Shown here in pieces: positions 51,755 to 60,012 of a DNA stretch of 64,000 nucleotides (its first letter is position 1; the number at the start of each line of letters is the position of its first letter). Source of the DNA: Prevotella sp. (GTDB taxonomy: Bacteria > Bacteroidota > Bacteroidia > Bacteroidales > Bacteroidaceae); assembly GCA_017645645.1 (NCBI GenBank), contig JAGCOB010000009.1:1-64000 (forward strand), written 5' to 3'. Position numbers and translations under genes: made by a program. The notes under the pieces were generated by a model. The model did not search any database, was not told the DNA's origin, and was given only the letters and a program-made list of their open reading frames with translations.

Positions 51755-54700
51755 TTACTTAATCACAACTTTTTTGCCATTTACGATGTAGAGGCCCTTC
51801 TGTGTGGGCTGCTTGTCCAGCTTGCGACCATCCAGTGTGTGCCAGCTATTGTCGTTATCTCCGTTAACTTCTTTAACTACGTTAACTTCTCTAACTCCCG
51901 TTGTACCGCCGTCGGCAGCAATCAGGCGAACCTTCATCTGGGCGGGCATCTCGGTGGCAGACGTTCTGCGTGGAGCCGGTGAACTACAGTTAGCTGCATC
52001 GAGGTAAGCACGGAATGGCAGGATATAGCTGTTGGAGCCGCCCTTCACACGGAAGAAAGTTCCCGGGCTGATGGTCGTAGCATTCGTAGCCGCAAAGCCG
52101 TAGACGGTCTGCGGATCGGTCAGCCAGTCGATGCGGTCGTAGGTACCGCGGAACGTCCAACCCTCCTTGATGGCATTGCCAGCTTCGGTAGTCGCTGGAG
52201 CTGTTCCATGGAACAATACGGGCCCCGTAGCTGCTGGTTTAAAGAGGTACGGCGTGTTGGCCGATAGCGTGCTGGCTTTATTGCCTGCAACGGGAGGATC
52301 AGCTGTAGGATCAGCTTCCTGCATGATGACTTCCCAGTCATTCGGATCTGTCTTATCCACCCCTACGAACGTGTAGAACTTGCCTGCTGCAGCGGCCTGT
52401 GTAGCGTCGATCGCGAACGGCAGACACACGGTGCTGGCAACGTTCTCCTTGAATTCACGACGGAACGCCACCTTGTCTCCTGCGTTCAACGTTGGCATGG
52501 AGGTCTGTGTCTCGCTCAGGATGATAGCCGGCACGGCGCCATCGTTGTCGGTGACGTCGTGACGGTCGTTGCTGCCGTTGATGTGGTATCCAGAGCCGAT
52601 GCCACTGGTGGCGTCACCCACGGTGCAACCGCTGTAGTAGTTGTGTTCGAGGGTGGCTTCTCCGTTGTGACCAACGATAGCGCCTGAGGCTTCATAATTG
52701 GTGTTATATTTGAGAGCAGGAATCGCAGTGCCGATGGCCAGGTTGTTGCGCAGGGTGCCCATATTTGCACAACCCACGATGGCGCCGAAGTAATAGCATC
52801 CGGTCTTGCTGGTAAGCGTGACGGCACTGGAACAGCCTGAGATGGTAGCGTTATAAGTAATTCCCGCAATGCCGCCGAAACCGCTGGTTTTCGTCATAAC
52901 GGCATGCAGGGCAACGGTAGCGGTGGCGTGGCAATTCTCAACCTTGCCGCCATATTCAATTTGCCCCACAACGCCGCCGACCTCCTCGTAGCCAGAGATG
53001 CAAGCATCGGCTACGGTGACGTTCTTCACCGTGCCGTTATTGCCTACATAGCCGAAGAGACCCTGATAACTTTCGGCATCTGTTTTTCCCCACTTATAGA
53101 TGCGGATGCCGCTCACGGTGTGGCCCTTGCCGTCGAAGGTACCGTTGAAAGGGTGAATACTGCTGTTAAAGACGCCGCCAATGGCGGTATAGTTGTTCTC
53201 CTCGCTATTAGCGTTCCAGTCGGTAGTGTGCGTGTAGGTGATGTCGTTAGCCAGCACGAAGTATTTGCCGCTGTAACTCTCACCGTCGTTCACGTTTGTG
53301 GCCAGCAGGTCGAGCTGGCTGGGATACTCGATGATATAGGGATCATCCGCGGAGTCTCCGCTGCCCGCCCAAGGAATCGTCGTCCACACGGCGCTGACGG
53401 TCACGTCGCAAGGCATCAGGAAGGTGTTTTCCGTCTGCATATCGACAGGATCACCCCAACGGTCTATCACGCTATAGCCTATGAACGGAGTGGTACAGCC
53501 CGCAGGCGCCTCGCCTGTGCCGCTCAGGGTCACCTCCTCATCCTGTTCTACCAGCGGGCCGTTGTAGGTAGTGGTAAAGGTGATGCCCGTGCCGCAGGTG
53601 ACGGTGTAGCCGGACTGCGGATTGTAATTACGCCAAACATCGTCGCCAGAATAGTCACCTTCTGCAGCAGCGACGATAACGAGATTCGGGCGACTATCAA
53701 ACGCATTACCGCCTAATGTCGTTATTGGCGTCGTGCGCAGCACATAGACCTTTGACAGATTCTCGCAACTCCCGAAAGCACATTCGCCGATGCTCGTCAC
53801 GCTGGCAGGGATGATGATTGTGGTCAGCGTTGAGTTGCCATAGAAGGCATCGTCATAAATCTGTGTGGTGCCTTCGTCAAGTGTAATGTTTGAGGCGTCG
53901 CCCTTCATCCTATAGGCCACATGGCCCAGATAGAACAGGGCGTTGTTGGGAATGTTGTCGTTGAGGTTGGCTTTCCACGGCGTATTGTAGAAGGCGCTAG
54001 TGCCGATGCTCGTCAGTCCGTCGCCGCCACTGACCGTCGCCAGATTGGTACAATTCTGGAAGACACCACCATAAAGGGTCGTCACGCTGGCGGGGATGTT
54101 GATGGTCGTCAAGGCAGCGCATCCATAGAAGGCATCGCCATAAATAGCCGTCAGCTGCGGTGTGCCGGCGAAGGTAACCGTCGCCAGACTGGTGCAACCA
54201 TTGAAGGCATTGGTTCCGATGATTGTCACGCCGTCCCCGATGACGAGGGTGTTAATGTCCGGCTTAAAGCCTGCCCAAGGCTGGTTGTATGAGCTGTAAT
54301 TCTTCATAGCCCCTGTGCCGCCGATGGTCAGCTTATCGTAACGGCCGTCGTCGTCGGTGTCCGTCACCTCCCAAGTAACCTCTGATTCGTGGCCGGATGT
54401 GCCGCACGTGCCGCTAACCTGAATAAATGTCGCATTGACGGTGACGTTGCTGGCGGGCATGGTGAAAGAATAGACGCCGCTGGCCTCGGTGACGGTGACG
54501 GTCTCGGCGGGATTCGTACCGTCCTTCGTCACGCTATAGCCTGCGAAGGCGTAGCCGTCGGGGATAGTACCCGTGCCGCTCAGCGTCACCGTCTCGCCCT
54601 GTGCCACAATCGGCGCATAGCTCGTGGCGGTGATGCCCTCGTTGCAGGTGATGTTGTAGCCGCGCTGCAGTTTTGAGTTGTATGAATACCAGTGACCTGA

Positions 54701-55648
54701 ATAAGTACTATACGCGGCAGTCGGCACGACGATGACAAGGTCGTCGCGGCACTCAAAAAACGCATCATTGCCTAATTGCGTGATCTCTGTGGAATTTGAC
54801 CCACTACGCAGCACATACATCTTTTGCAGGGCAGAGTTGGCAAAAGCATAGTCTCCGATGCGCTCAACGCTGGCGGGGATGACAATGCTGGTGATTTTGC
54901 TGTCTTGGAAGCAGTATTCATATATCTGCGTGGTGGCGGCATCAAGGTTGACACTGGTGCCATCGCCAACGAACCGATAGGCCACATGGCCCACGCTGGT
55001 CAGTCCGTCGGGCAGGTTGTTTTCCCAAGCTGTTCCATCGAAGGCGGAAGAATCAACGTATGTCACGCCGCTGGCGCCGCTGACGGTGGTCAGGTTGGTA
55101 CATTCGAAGAAGACTGCGTTGCCAATGGTTGTCACGCTGCTGGCGATGGTGACGCTGGTCAGCGCAGTGAATTGATAGAAAGCATTACCACCAATGCGCG
55201 TCACGCCATCGCCGATGTTGGCGGTAGTGATAACATCCTTAAAGGCCGCCCACGGCTGGTGGCTACTGCCGTAATTCTTCATAGCCCCCGTGCCGCTGAT
55301 GGTCAGCGTGTAAGCAGGAGCGTCGCCTGTCACCTCCCAGGTAACCTCTGATTCGTGGTAGTAATCGCCGCAGTAGCCGTATTTTCCGCATCTGGTGCAG
55401 ACGTTATTCTCAACCGAGTGACCCAGGGCGGGAGTTGCTTCTCCAAGCCATACACAGTGACAATAATCGCATTCATACTGATAGTAACCGCCTTGAGTAC
55501 AAGTAGCAGTGTTAGTTATCGTATACGCAGAGGATCCGCATTCCTGACATTTTTCTGCCCACGCCGTCTGGGCGGTCATCATGAACAACAGCATAAACAG
55601 CGTTGTCGCTGTTTTGGTTAAGATTGGTATAAGCCTTGTTTTCATCAT
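51755..55648 (-). CDS. BspA-type LRR and GLUG surface protein
   Basis: 1297 residues, signal peptide 1-31. A cysteine-rich segment (33-97; CQECG, CDYCHC, CTRCG) is followed by two copies of one large module. Each opens 'SEVTWEVT...LTI.GTGAMKNY', carries BspA-type LRRs (GNAFYQFTALTSVTIASSV and similar) and closes with an InlB-like repeat ending 'MPASNVTVNATF' or similar. Residues about 755-960 hold GLUG motifs ('GLFGYVGNNGTVKNVTV', 'GGVVGQIEYGGKVENC'). The tail 'HTLDGRKLDKQPTQKGLYIV' then KKVVIK is the type IX-like sorting signal. An in-frame nine-base repeat encodes part of the linker before the tail. It is probably an adhesin on the outer surface. Confidence 0.88.
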   Translation of the reverse strand: MMKTRLIPILTKTATTLFMLLFMMTAQTAWAEKCQECGSSAYTITNTATCTQGGYYQYECDYCHCVWLGEATPALGHSVENNVCTRCGKYGYCGDYYHESEVTWEVTGDAPAYTLTISGTGAMKNYGSSHQPWAAFKDVITTANIGDGVTRIGGNAFYQFTALTSVTIASSVTTIGNAVFFECTNLTTVSGASGVTYVDSSAFDGTAWENNLPDGLTSVGHVAYRFVGDGTSVNLDAATTQIYEYCFQDSKITSIVIPASVERIGDYAFANSALQKMYVLRSGSNSTEITQLGNDAFFECRDDLVIVVPTAAYSTYSGHWYSYNSKLQRGYNITCNEGITATSYAPIVAQGETVTLSGTGTIPDGYAFAGYSVTKDGTNPAETVTVTEASGVYSFTMPASNVTVNATFIQVSGTCGTSGHESEVTWEVTDTDDDGRYDKLTIGGTGAMKNYSSYNQPWAGFKPDINTLVIGDGVTIIGTNAFNGCTSLATVTFAGTPQLTAIYGDAFYGCAALTTINIPASVTTLYGGVFQNCTNLATVSGGDGLTSIGTSAFYNTPWKANLNDNIPNNALFYLGHVAYRMKGDASNITLDEGTTQIYDDAFYGNSTLTTIIIPASVTSIGECAFGSCENLSKVYVLRTTPITTLGGNAFDSRPNLVIVAAAEGDYSGDDVWRNYNPQSGYTVTCGTGITFTTTYNGPLVEQDEEVTLSGTGEAPAGCTTPFIGYSVIDRWGDPVDMQTENTFLMPCDVTVSAVWTTIPWAGSGDSADDPYIIEYPSQLDLLATNVNDGESYSGKYFVLANDITYTHTTDWNANSEENNYTAIGGVFNSSIHPFNGTFDGKGHTVSGIRIYKWGKTDAESYQGLFGYVGNNGTVKNVTVADACISGYEEVGGVVGQIEYGGKVENCHATATVALHAVMTKTSGFGGIAGITYNATISGCSSAVTLTSKTGCYYFGAIVGCANMGTLRNNLAIGTAIPALKYNTNYEASGAIVGHNGEATLEHNYYSGCTVGDATSGIGSGYHINGSNDRHDVTDNDGAVPAIILSETQTSMPTLNAGDKVAFRREFKENVASTVCLPFAIDATQAAAAGKFYTFVGVDKTDPNDWEVIMQEADPTADPPVAGNKASTLSANTPYLFKPAATGPVLFHGTAPATTEAGNAIKEGWTFRGTYDRIDWLTDPQTVYGFAATNATTISPGTFFRVKGGSNSYILPFRAYLDAANCSSPAPRRTSATEMPAQMKVRLIAADGGTTGVREVNVVKEVNGDNDNSWHTLDGRKLDKQPTQKGLYIVNGKKVVIK
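51854..51898. repeat. In-frame nine-base array GTTAACTTC, five units
   Basis: GTTATCTCC, GTTAACTTC, TTTAACTAC, GTTAACTTC and TCTAACTCC encode the linker REVNVVKEVNGDN just before the sorting tail of the BspA-like protein. Confidence 0.8.
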
Positions 55649-55674
55649 TTCGTTAGGGTTGTATTAACACAGGT

Positions 55675-55854
55675 TTATGCAGGTGACCCAGTAAATGCAC
55701 TATCAACCTTTGTATCAACAGGTTTATAAGTATCGGGTTTATAAAGCGATTTTTTTAGACTATCCTTAATTAAAACCTCTGCTTTCTGTTCTGGGGATTG
55801 ACTACATGCTGCCAATACAATCAGAACAAGTATCAAATACAAGACTTTCTTCAT
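55675..55854 (-). CDS. Small lipoprotein
   Basis: 59 residues from the ATG at 55854. 'MKKVLYLILVLIVLAAC' is a lipoprotein signal with Cys17 in the lipobox. The rest (SQSPEQKAEVLIKDSLKK, YKPDTYKPVDTKVDSAF) looks like the front of a longer lipoprotein type I have seen in this phylum, so it may be truncated. It lies 16 bases downstream of the DUF262-HNH gene stop and could be read from that gene's transcript. Confidence 0.65.
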   Translation of the reverse strand: MKKVLYLILVLIVLAACSQSPEQKAEVLIKDSLKKSLYKPDTYKPVDTKVDSAFTGSPA

Positions 55855-55870
55855 ACCATGATGTTTTTAA

Positions 55871-57889
55871 CTAATTAGACAATTCGGTTATACGACACTC
55901 CCCAAATACTTTTAATAAAATAGCCAATCTTTCTTTCTTCATTTCATTTATGTTTGATGCATCAGAGTATTTGGTAAAATCACTTTCTGAAATACCTGTA
56001 TATTTGGAAATGGATTGACGTAAGAAACTATCATCAACTTGTGCCAATGTTTTATCCTTCTTCTGAATATTATCTGCTTTGGGTAATAACTGTAAATTGA
56101 AAAGTGCATCTTTATACTTTGCTGGCACCATAGAATTTTTCTCTAATTTTGCCTGTGGAATAATGTGGTCCACCTCAGACGTTTCTTCTAATGGACTTTC
56201 TGGATTTTTCTTTTGCAACGCATACTGATAACATAATAACGGCGTCAAATGTTTTATATCAAGCGGTTGACCATTATATGTTCCTTCACATGCTTCCTCT
56301 ATTAATGCTTTCCATGACTTTTCATCCATAGGAGCAACGCGTTCATGCCAATTCTTTATATGATTTGCCATCTTTGAATCACCTGAACCTTTCCATGATC
56401 CAATACAATACTCAAAAATGAGTCTGTCAAATAGCAATTTTGCGTCTCTAATAAATGTATTGTATTCTGCTGATGAAACACGTGGACTTCCTTTCTCATG
56501 CCAATCGTATATCAATATGGTAATATATTCAAGAGTAGGAGCAGCCCCCAATAATTTATATAAAGACTTATTCCAACTTCGCAAATATTTGAAGAATTCT
56601 GTTTTTAGTAATATCTCACATATTGTATTGATGTCATCCACCAATTCATCTATGCTTTGTCCCCACTTGATTTCTTTATTACGTTCAAGTTCATTCACTA
56701 CAATTGCAGACATTCCCTTATTGAAATAAGAACTTATTAACTTGAAACCAAGTGTAATTTGTGTCATATCAATTTCTTGAGAAGATTTCTTTTCTAGGTA
56801 ATCTTCAAATATCAAGTGTTTATCTTTAATTCTAGATATTAAAGTTGCACCATAATCCCAACGAACTACACAATTATCTGTAGGAGTTTCAACCTCCAAA
56901 CGAGTATATAGGTCGTTCACTAGATCAAGCATCTTTCCATCACCAATTACAACCTTTTCATTCCAGAAAGGTTTGGCGGACAATAATTCTTCTGCTTTTA
57001 ATTGGGTTCCTCCACTATTAATACGAGAGAATATATTCTGTGCATCAAGTGGAGTTACATTCTTTAAAAGAATAACACCTATTCTTGCATCAGATATTAT
57101 TTGTTCTGATTTCGCAATGACTTTAACAATATGTTCTATATCATCCCAGGATTTATCAACCTCTTTCTTTAAATCTTGCTCCTTGTCTTCTTTGATTGCT
57201 CCTTTATCATCCATATATTGGATGAAATTATCTTTGTTAGGATTGCCAACCTTATTTTTGTATTCAAGAAGGAACTGCCTTAGTTCTTCTGGAATAATCT
57301 TAAAACCTTCTCGTTTGGGTGCATAGGGAGGTCTTTCTATATATTTATTAATTTGATTAAAAATGCGCACCCACTTACCTTCATTGTTCTTTTTTTGATG
57401 TACCATCAATATAATATCCAATAAAGTCTTTAATCCTTCACGTTGACGTAATTTATTGATGTCCTCATCATCATTTATCTCAGGTATTGGTTCAGCTACT
57501 ATATCTTCTGCTATATCTTCTCTTGTTTCTTCATCATCTTCTTCTTGCTGCAAATATGCATCTATCTTCTCCCAAAATAACTGTTTTACCTCAACATCAT
57601 CTTGGTTGTTCTTAAATTTGATATATTTTCTCGCCCAATCATATACTAAATCTGGATTTGCTCGAAGGTCTTTTAATGCAGACCTTCTTTGACGTCCATC
57701 AAGTAACCATGAAGTATGTCCTTCATCATTAATAATAACTACCCCCACAGGATATTCTTGAAAGATACTAATTGCCAGTTCAAAATTTTGTTTTGCATTC
57801 CATGTAGATTTACGTTGGAAGCGCGGCAGTTTAATTTTACTATCTGTAACAAATTCTGAAATTGATCGAGTTTCAATATTATAGCTCAT
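55871..57889 (-). CDS. DUF262-HNH (GmrSD-like) nuclease
   Basis: 672 residues. The N-terminal DUF262/ParB-like domain has 'IKLPRFQRKSTW' and the nucleotide-site motif DGRQRRSAL at residues 64-72. 'IFSRINSGGTQLKAEELLSA' mid-protein is another DUF262 hallmark. The C-terminus carries an HNH motif beginning 'EVDHIIPQA' at residue 572 with asparagines in 'FNLQLLPKADNIQKK'. Fusions of these two domains include GmrSD, which cleaves glucosylated hydroxymethyl-cytosine DNA, and SspE, which defends cells with phosphorothioated DNA. I infer phage defence against modified DNA. The gene is visibly richer in A and T than its neighbours and next to non-coding repeats, which suggests horizontal gain. No partner methylase or ssp/dnd genes are in the window. 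Confidence 0.85.
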   Translation of the reverse strand: MSYNIETRSISEFVTDSKIKLPRFQRKSTWNAKQNFELAISIFQEYPVGVVIINDEGHTSWLLDGRQRRSALKDLRANPDLVYDWARKYIKFKNNQDDVEVKQLFWEKIDAYLQQEEDDEETREDIAEDIVAEPIPEINDDEDINKLRQREGLKTLLDIILMVHQKKNNEGKWVRIFNQINKYIERPPYAPKREGFKIIPEELRQFLLEYKNKVGNPNKDNFIQYMDDKGAIKEDKEQDLKKEVDKSWDDIEHIVKVIAKSEQIISDARIGVILLKNVTPLDAQNIFSRINSGGTQLKAEELLSAKPFWNEKVVIGDGKMLDLVNDLYTRLEVETPTDNCVVRWDYGATLISRIKDKHLIFEDYLEKKSSQEIDMTQITLGFKLISSYFNKGMSAIVVNELERNKEIKWGQSIDELVDDINTICEILLKTEFFKYLRSWNKSLYKLLGAAPTLEYITILIYDWHEKGSPRVSSAEYNTFIRDAKLLFDRLIFEYCIGSWKGSGDSKMANHIKNWHERVAPMDEKSWKALIEEACEGTYNGQPLDIKHLTPLLCYQYALQKKNPESPLEETSEVDHIIPQAKLEKNSMVPAKYKDALFNLQLLPKADNIQKKDKTLAQVDDSFLRQSISKYTGISESDFTKYSDASNINEMKKERLAILLKVFGECRITELSN

Positions 57890-57916
57890 ATGCAGTAGTT
57901 TTAGATTTCAATATTG

Positions 57917-57924
57917 CAAAGATA
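57917..57924 (-). promoter_or_regulatory. -7 box TATCTTTG of the DUF262-HNH gene
   Basis: TATCTTTG on the minus strand lies 27 bases upstream of the start at 57889. Confidence 0.65.
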
Positions 57925-58339
57925 CAAAAAGTTTGCGAGATTATACATTCTAAAAGTGGAAAAACTATTATACTTTATGAATTTTACGATATTGAGGGAT
58001 CTAAACTATCCAAATTCGATCTAAACTGATCTAAAAACTTTTGCACTCTCTTCTTGATCTCCTTTACTTTTGCGAAATAATCCTGCTTTTCTTACAAAAA
58101 AAGATAAAGGATAATTAGAGGACCTTAATGTGGCAAAGTGGCAATGGGACAAATGGGCGGACTCACATGCCGACTGACCTTGACTCATGTACCGACTGAC
58201 TATTCAACAAAAACAAGGGTTAAGAGAGAATGATTCAACTTCTGCCAGGGATAAGAATTAAGGTACCTAATAAATATTCAACCTATGGCAGGGTTTAGTT
58301 AAAAACCATTCAACTTTTTCTAGGGTAGTATAGATAAAC

Positions 58340-58371
58340 GGTCACACGGTCACAACTGTGACCATGTGACC
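58340..58371. repeat. 32-base palindrome, copy 1
   Basis: The arms GGTCACACGGTCACA and TGTGACCATGTGACC flank a two-base centre, with one mismatch. Read in reverse complement it equals copy 2 (58461-58492) except for one central base. The GGTCACA...TGTGACC halves resemble a dimeric regulator site. Confidence 0.8.
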
Positions 58372-58460
58372 AATTCGTTTCGTTGATAGCAACTGCTTAT
58401 TTATAAATATCTGTATTTCAAGATATTATATCATCATCCCACCACACCTTCCTCCTCTGC

Positions 58461-58492
58461 GGTCACATGGTCACAGCTGTGACCGTGTGACC
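58461..58492. repeat. 32-base palindrome, copy 2, inverted
   Basis: The arms GGTCACATGGTCACA and TGTGACCGTGTGACC flank the centre GC. It is 121 bases from copy 1 and in inverted orientation relative to it. Confidence 0.8.
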
Positions 58493-58508
58493 GTTCAAAG
58501 TTTGTGAA

Positions 58509-58569
58509 GTTTGGAGGCTCCATTCACACCGTTTGGAGGCTCCATTCACACCGTTTGGAGGCTCCAAAC
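58509..58569. repeat. 22-base direct repeat, 2.7 copies
   Basis: Copies start at 58509, 58531 and 58553 with no spacer. Each begins GTTTGGAGGCTCCA. The last partial copy ends as the perfect palindrome GTTTGGAGGCTCCAAAC (58553-58569). Confidence 0.85.
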
Positions 58570-58573
58570 ACTT

Positions 58574-58660
58574 AGTTAGGCGGCACCTATCGATGCGTTA
58601 GGAGCCGGGTATCCATGCGTTAGGCGGCACCTATCGGGGAGACACATGCCGCCTATCGGA
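58574..58660. repeat. REP-like element TAGGCGGCACCTATCG, second locus
   Basis: Copies of TTAGGCGGCACCTATCG start at about 58576 and 58620, with a degenerate copy between and an inverted ATGCCGCCTATCGG at about 58646-58659. It matches the array at 1465-1570. Confidence 0.8.
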
Positions 58661-58927
58661 GATAAGTATGCCTTTTATGCTTCGTTCCGATACCTGTTAT
58701 GGGGGTAAAGGAATACCTCCTATGGGGGTATAGGAGGCATTAGAATGAAGTGTAGGAGATATCCGAACAAGTGTTAGAAGGCATCCCCATGTTTTCGCCA
58801 TGTAATTTTAAAGTTGAAAGTTATGACAGATGACAGTTAATTGAAATGAAGTGACCCAAAAAGTTGGACTGTTAAATAAACATGCCGACTGACCCTGACT
58901 CAGGTACCGATTGAATGATGCTGTGTT

Positions 58928-59083
58928 CTACTTTCTAAATTTCTGGATCAAATCCTTTACTTTGACTATGACGAGTATGGCAGCCGCAATGATAAACAGC
59001 GGCACATAACTTGCCAAGTCGTTCGTGATGAACTGGTTGACTCCCTGAACGATTCCTCTAAAAAGGGTTTGTATGAACTCCAT
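58928..59083 (-). CDS. Small single-span membrane peptide
   Basis: 51 residues from the ATG at 59083 (MEFIQTLFRGIVQGVNQFI), two bases after the VanW stop codon. It has an amphipathic first half and one membrane helix ('YVPLFIIAAAILVIVKV'), ending in a basic tail. An upstream ATG at 59122 would start inside vanW and is less likely. Its tight spacing suggests it is made with the VanW protein. Function is unknown. Confidence 0.6.
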   Translation of the reverse strand: MEFIQTLFRGIVQGVNQFITNDLASYVPLFIIAAAILVIVKVKDLIQKFRK

Positions 59084-59085
59084 GA

Positions 59086-59913
59086 TTATTCTTCCTCCCT
59101 GATCTCCATTGTCGGCGGACACTCATACATCACTTTGGCATGATTGGTGCGGATGAGTTGAGAGTCAACACACTGACCTGTGGTAACATCGATGGTGTCA
59201 CGATAGACCTCACCATTACGATAGACGATGCCTTTCTCGCGGGAGAAATACTCATTCTCGGCATGGATATGGAAAGTATGCGCCTGCGCCTCCTTCGCTC
59301 GCAACTCACCACACAAATACTCGTCATCCACCTTGAGGCAGAGCTGGTATGTGTTTGAAGTATTGTTCTTGAAACGATAGTCGATGTAGTTATAGGAGAT
59401 GCTGGTGCCTGTTCCGAAAGGAATCTGACGACCAAAGTCAGGGAAGAGGTCTAAGCCGTCGTGATGATGATGCTCTGTAATCGTCAGTTCACTATGCAGC
59501 ACCATCCAGTGAATGAGGTTGGACAACTGGCACATGCCGCCTCCGATACCCTGGGACGGTTGTCCTTTCGCTATCGTGAGTCCCTCTTTGTAACCCTTCC
59601 GCTTGGTGGTTCGTCCTATGAGTTGCCAGACAGAAAAGGTCTCACCAGGGTGAATCAGCAGTCCATCGATGTGTTTCACTGCCAACGCAAGATTGGTGGC
59701 TTTATTCTCCTGTAGTTGCATATTGACATTTCCCAACCTTCGTCGAATCAGAGAATTATGACGATAGACGAGGACAGGCAGTTGTTCCTTAGTGCGTTGG
59801 GTAGCAAAAGGAACTCGCTGAACGAGGTCCTGCATACGACGCTTCAGAATCTCTTTCTCCATCGACAGGCGATAGGTGAAGGGACATAACTCACAAAATA
59901 ATTTCCGGCTCAT
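59086..59913 (-). CDS. VanW family protein
   Basis: 275 residues. 'ATNLALAVKHIDGLLIHPGETFSVW' and 'GGGMCQLSNLIHWMVLHS' are the family signatures, followed by 'HHHHDGLDLFPDFGRQIPFGTG'. VanW was named from vancomycin-resistance clusters but has no known reaction, and most members, like this one, lie outside resistance loci. No signal peptide is seen. It does not by itself indicate glycopeptide resistance. Confidence 0.88.
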   Translation of the reverse strand: MSRKLFCELCPFTYRLSMEKEILKRRMQDLVQRVPFATQRTKEQLPVLVYRHNSLIRRRLGNVNMQLQENKATNLALAVKHIDGLLIHPGETFSVWQLIGRTTKRKGYKEGLTIAKGQPSQGIGGGMCQLSNLIHWMVLHSELTITEHHHHDGLDLFPDFGRQIPFGTGTSISYNYIDYRFKNNTSNTYQLCLKVDDEYLCGELRAKEAQAHTFHIHAENEYFSREKGIVYRNGEVYRDTIDVTTGQCVDSQLIRTNHAKVMYECPPTMEIREEE

Positions 59914-59945
59914 GGCTTCTATAACAACTTGTTCCTTTTTGTCCG

Positions 59946-59953
59946 CAAAGGTA
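59946..59953 (-). promoter_or_regulatory. -7 box TACCTTTG of vanW-like gene
   Basis: TACCTTTG on the minus strand is 33 bases before the start. Its upstream element would overlap the terminator of the preceding gene. Confidence 0.65.
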
Positions 59954-59958
59954 CAAAA

Positions 59959-59991
59959 AAATCCTGTGAATCGTCATGACTCACAGGATTC
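59959..59991 (-). terminator. Terminator of the TPR gene at 60013
   Basis: AATCCTGTGA pairs with TCACAGGATT around an 11-base loop and continues into a run of Ts on the minus strand. Confidence 0.85.
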
Positions 59992-60012
59992 TTTTTATGA
60001 TAATGAATATTA

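Larger units (their letters stand above)
57925..58927. other. 1-kb non-coding repeat island
   Basis: No frame here looks like a gene. It contains two 32-base palindromes, a 22-base direct repeat, a REP-like element and two copies of a 'catgccgactgac..tgactca' phrase (about 58168-58190 and 58881-58904). It may be the remains of a mobile element or a regulatory or nucleoid-binding region. Confidence 0.65.

Noticed and set aside
58509-58569. Possible CRISPR array
   Set aside because: The copies abut with no spacer, number fewer than three, and no cas gene is present. It is a plain direct repeat.
59086-59913. Vancomycin resistance locus
   Set aside because: Only a VanW-type protein is present. 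No ligase, VanX/VanY or VanS/VanR genes accompany it, and VanW proteins are common outside resistance clusters.
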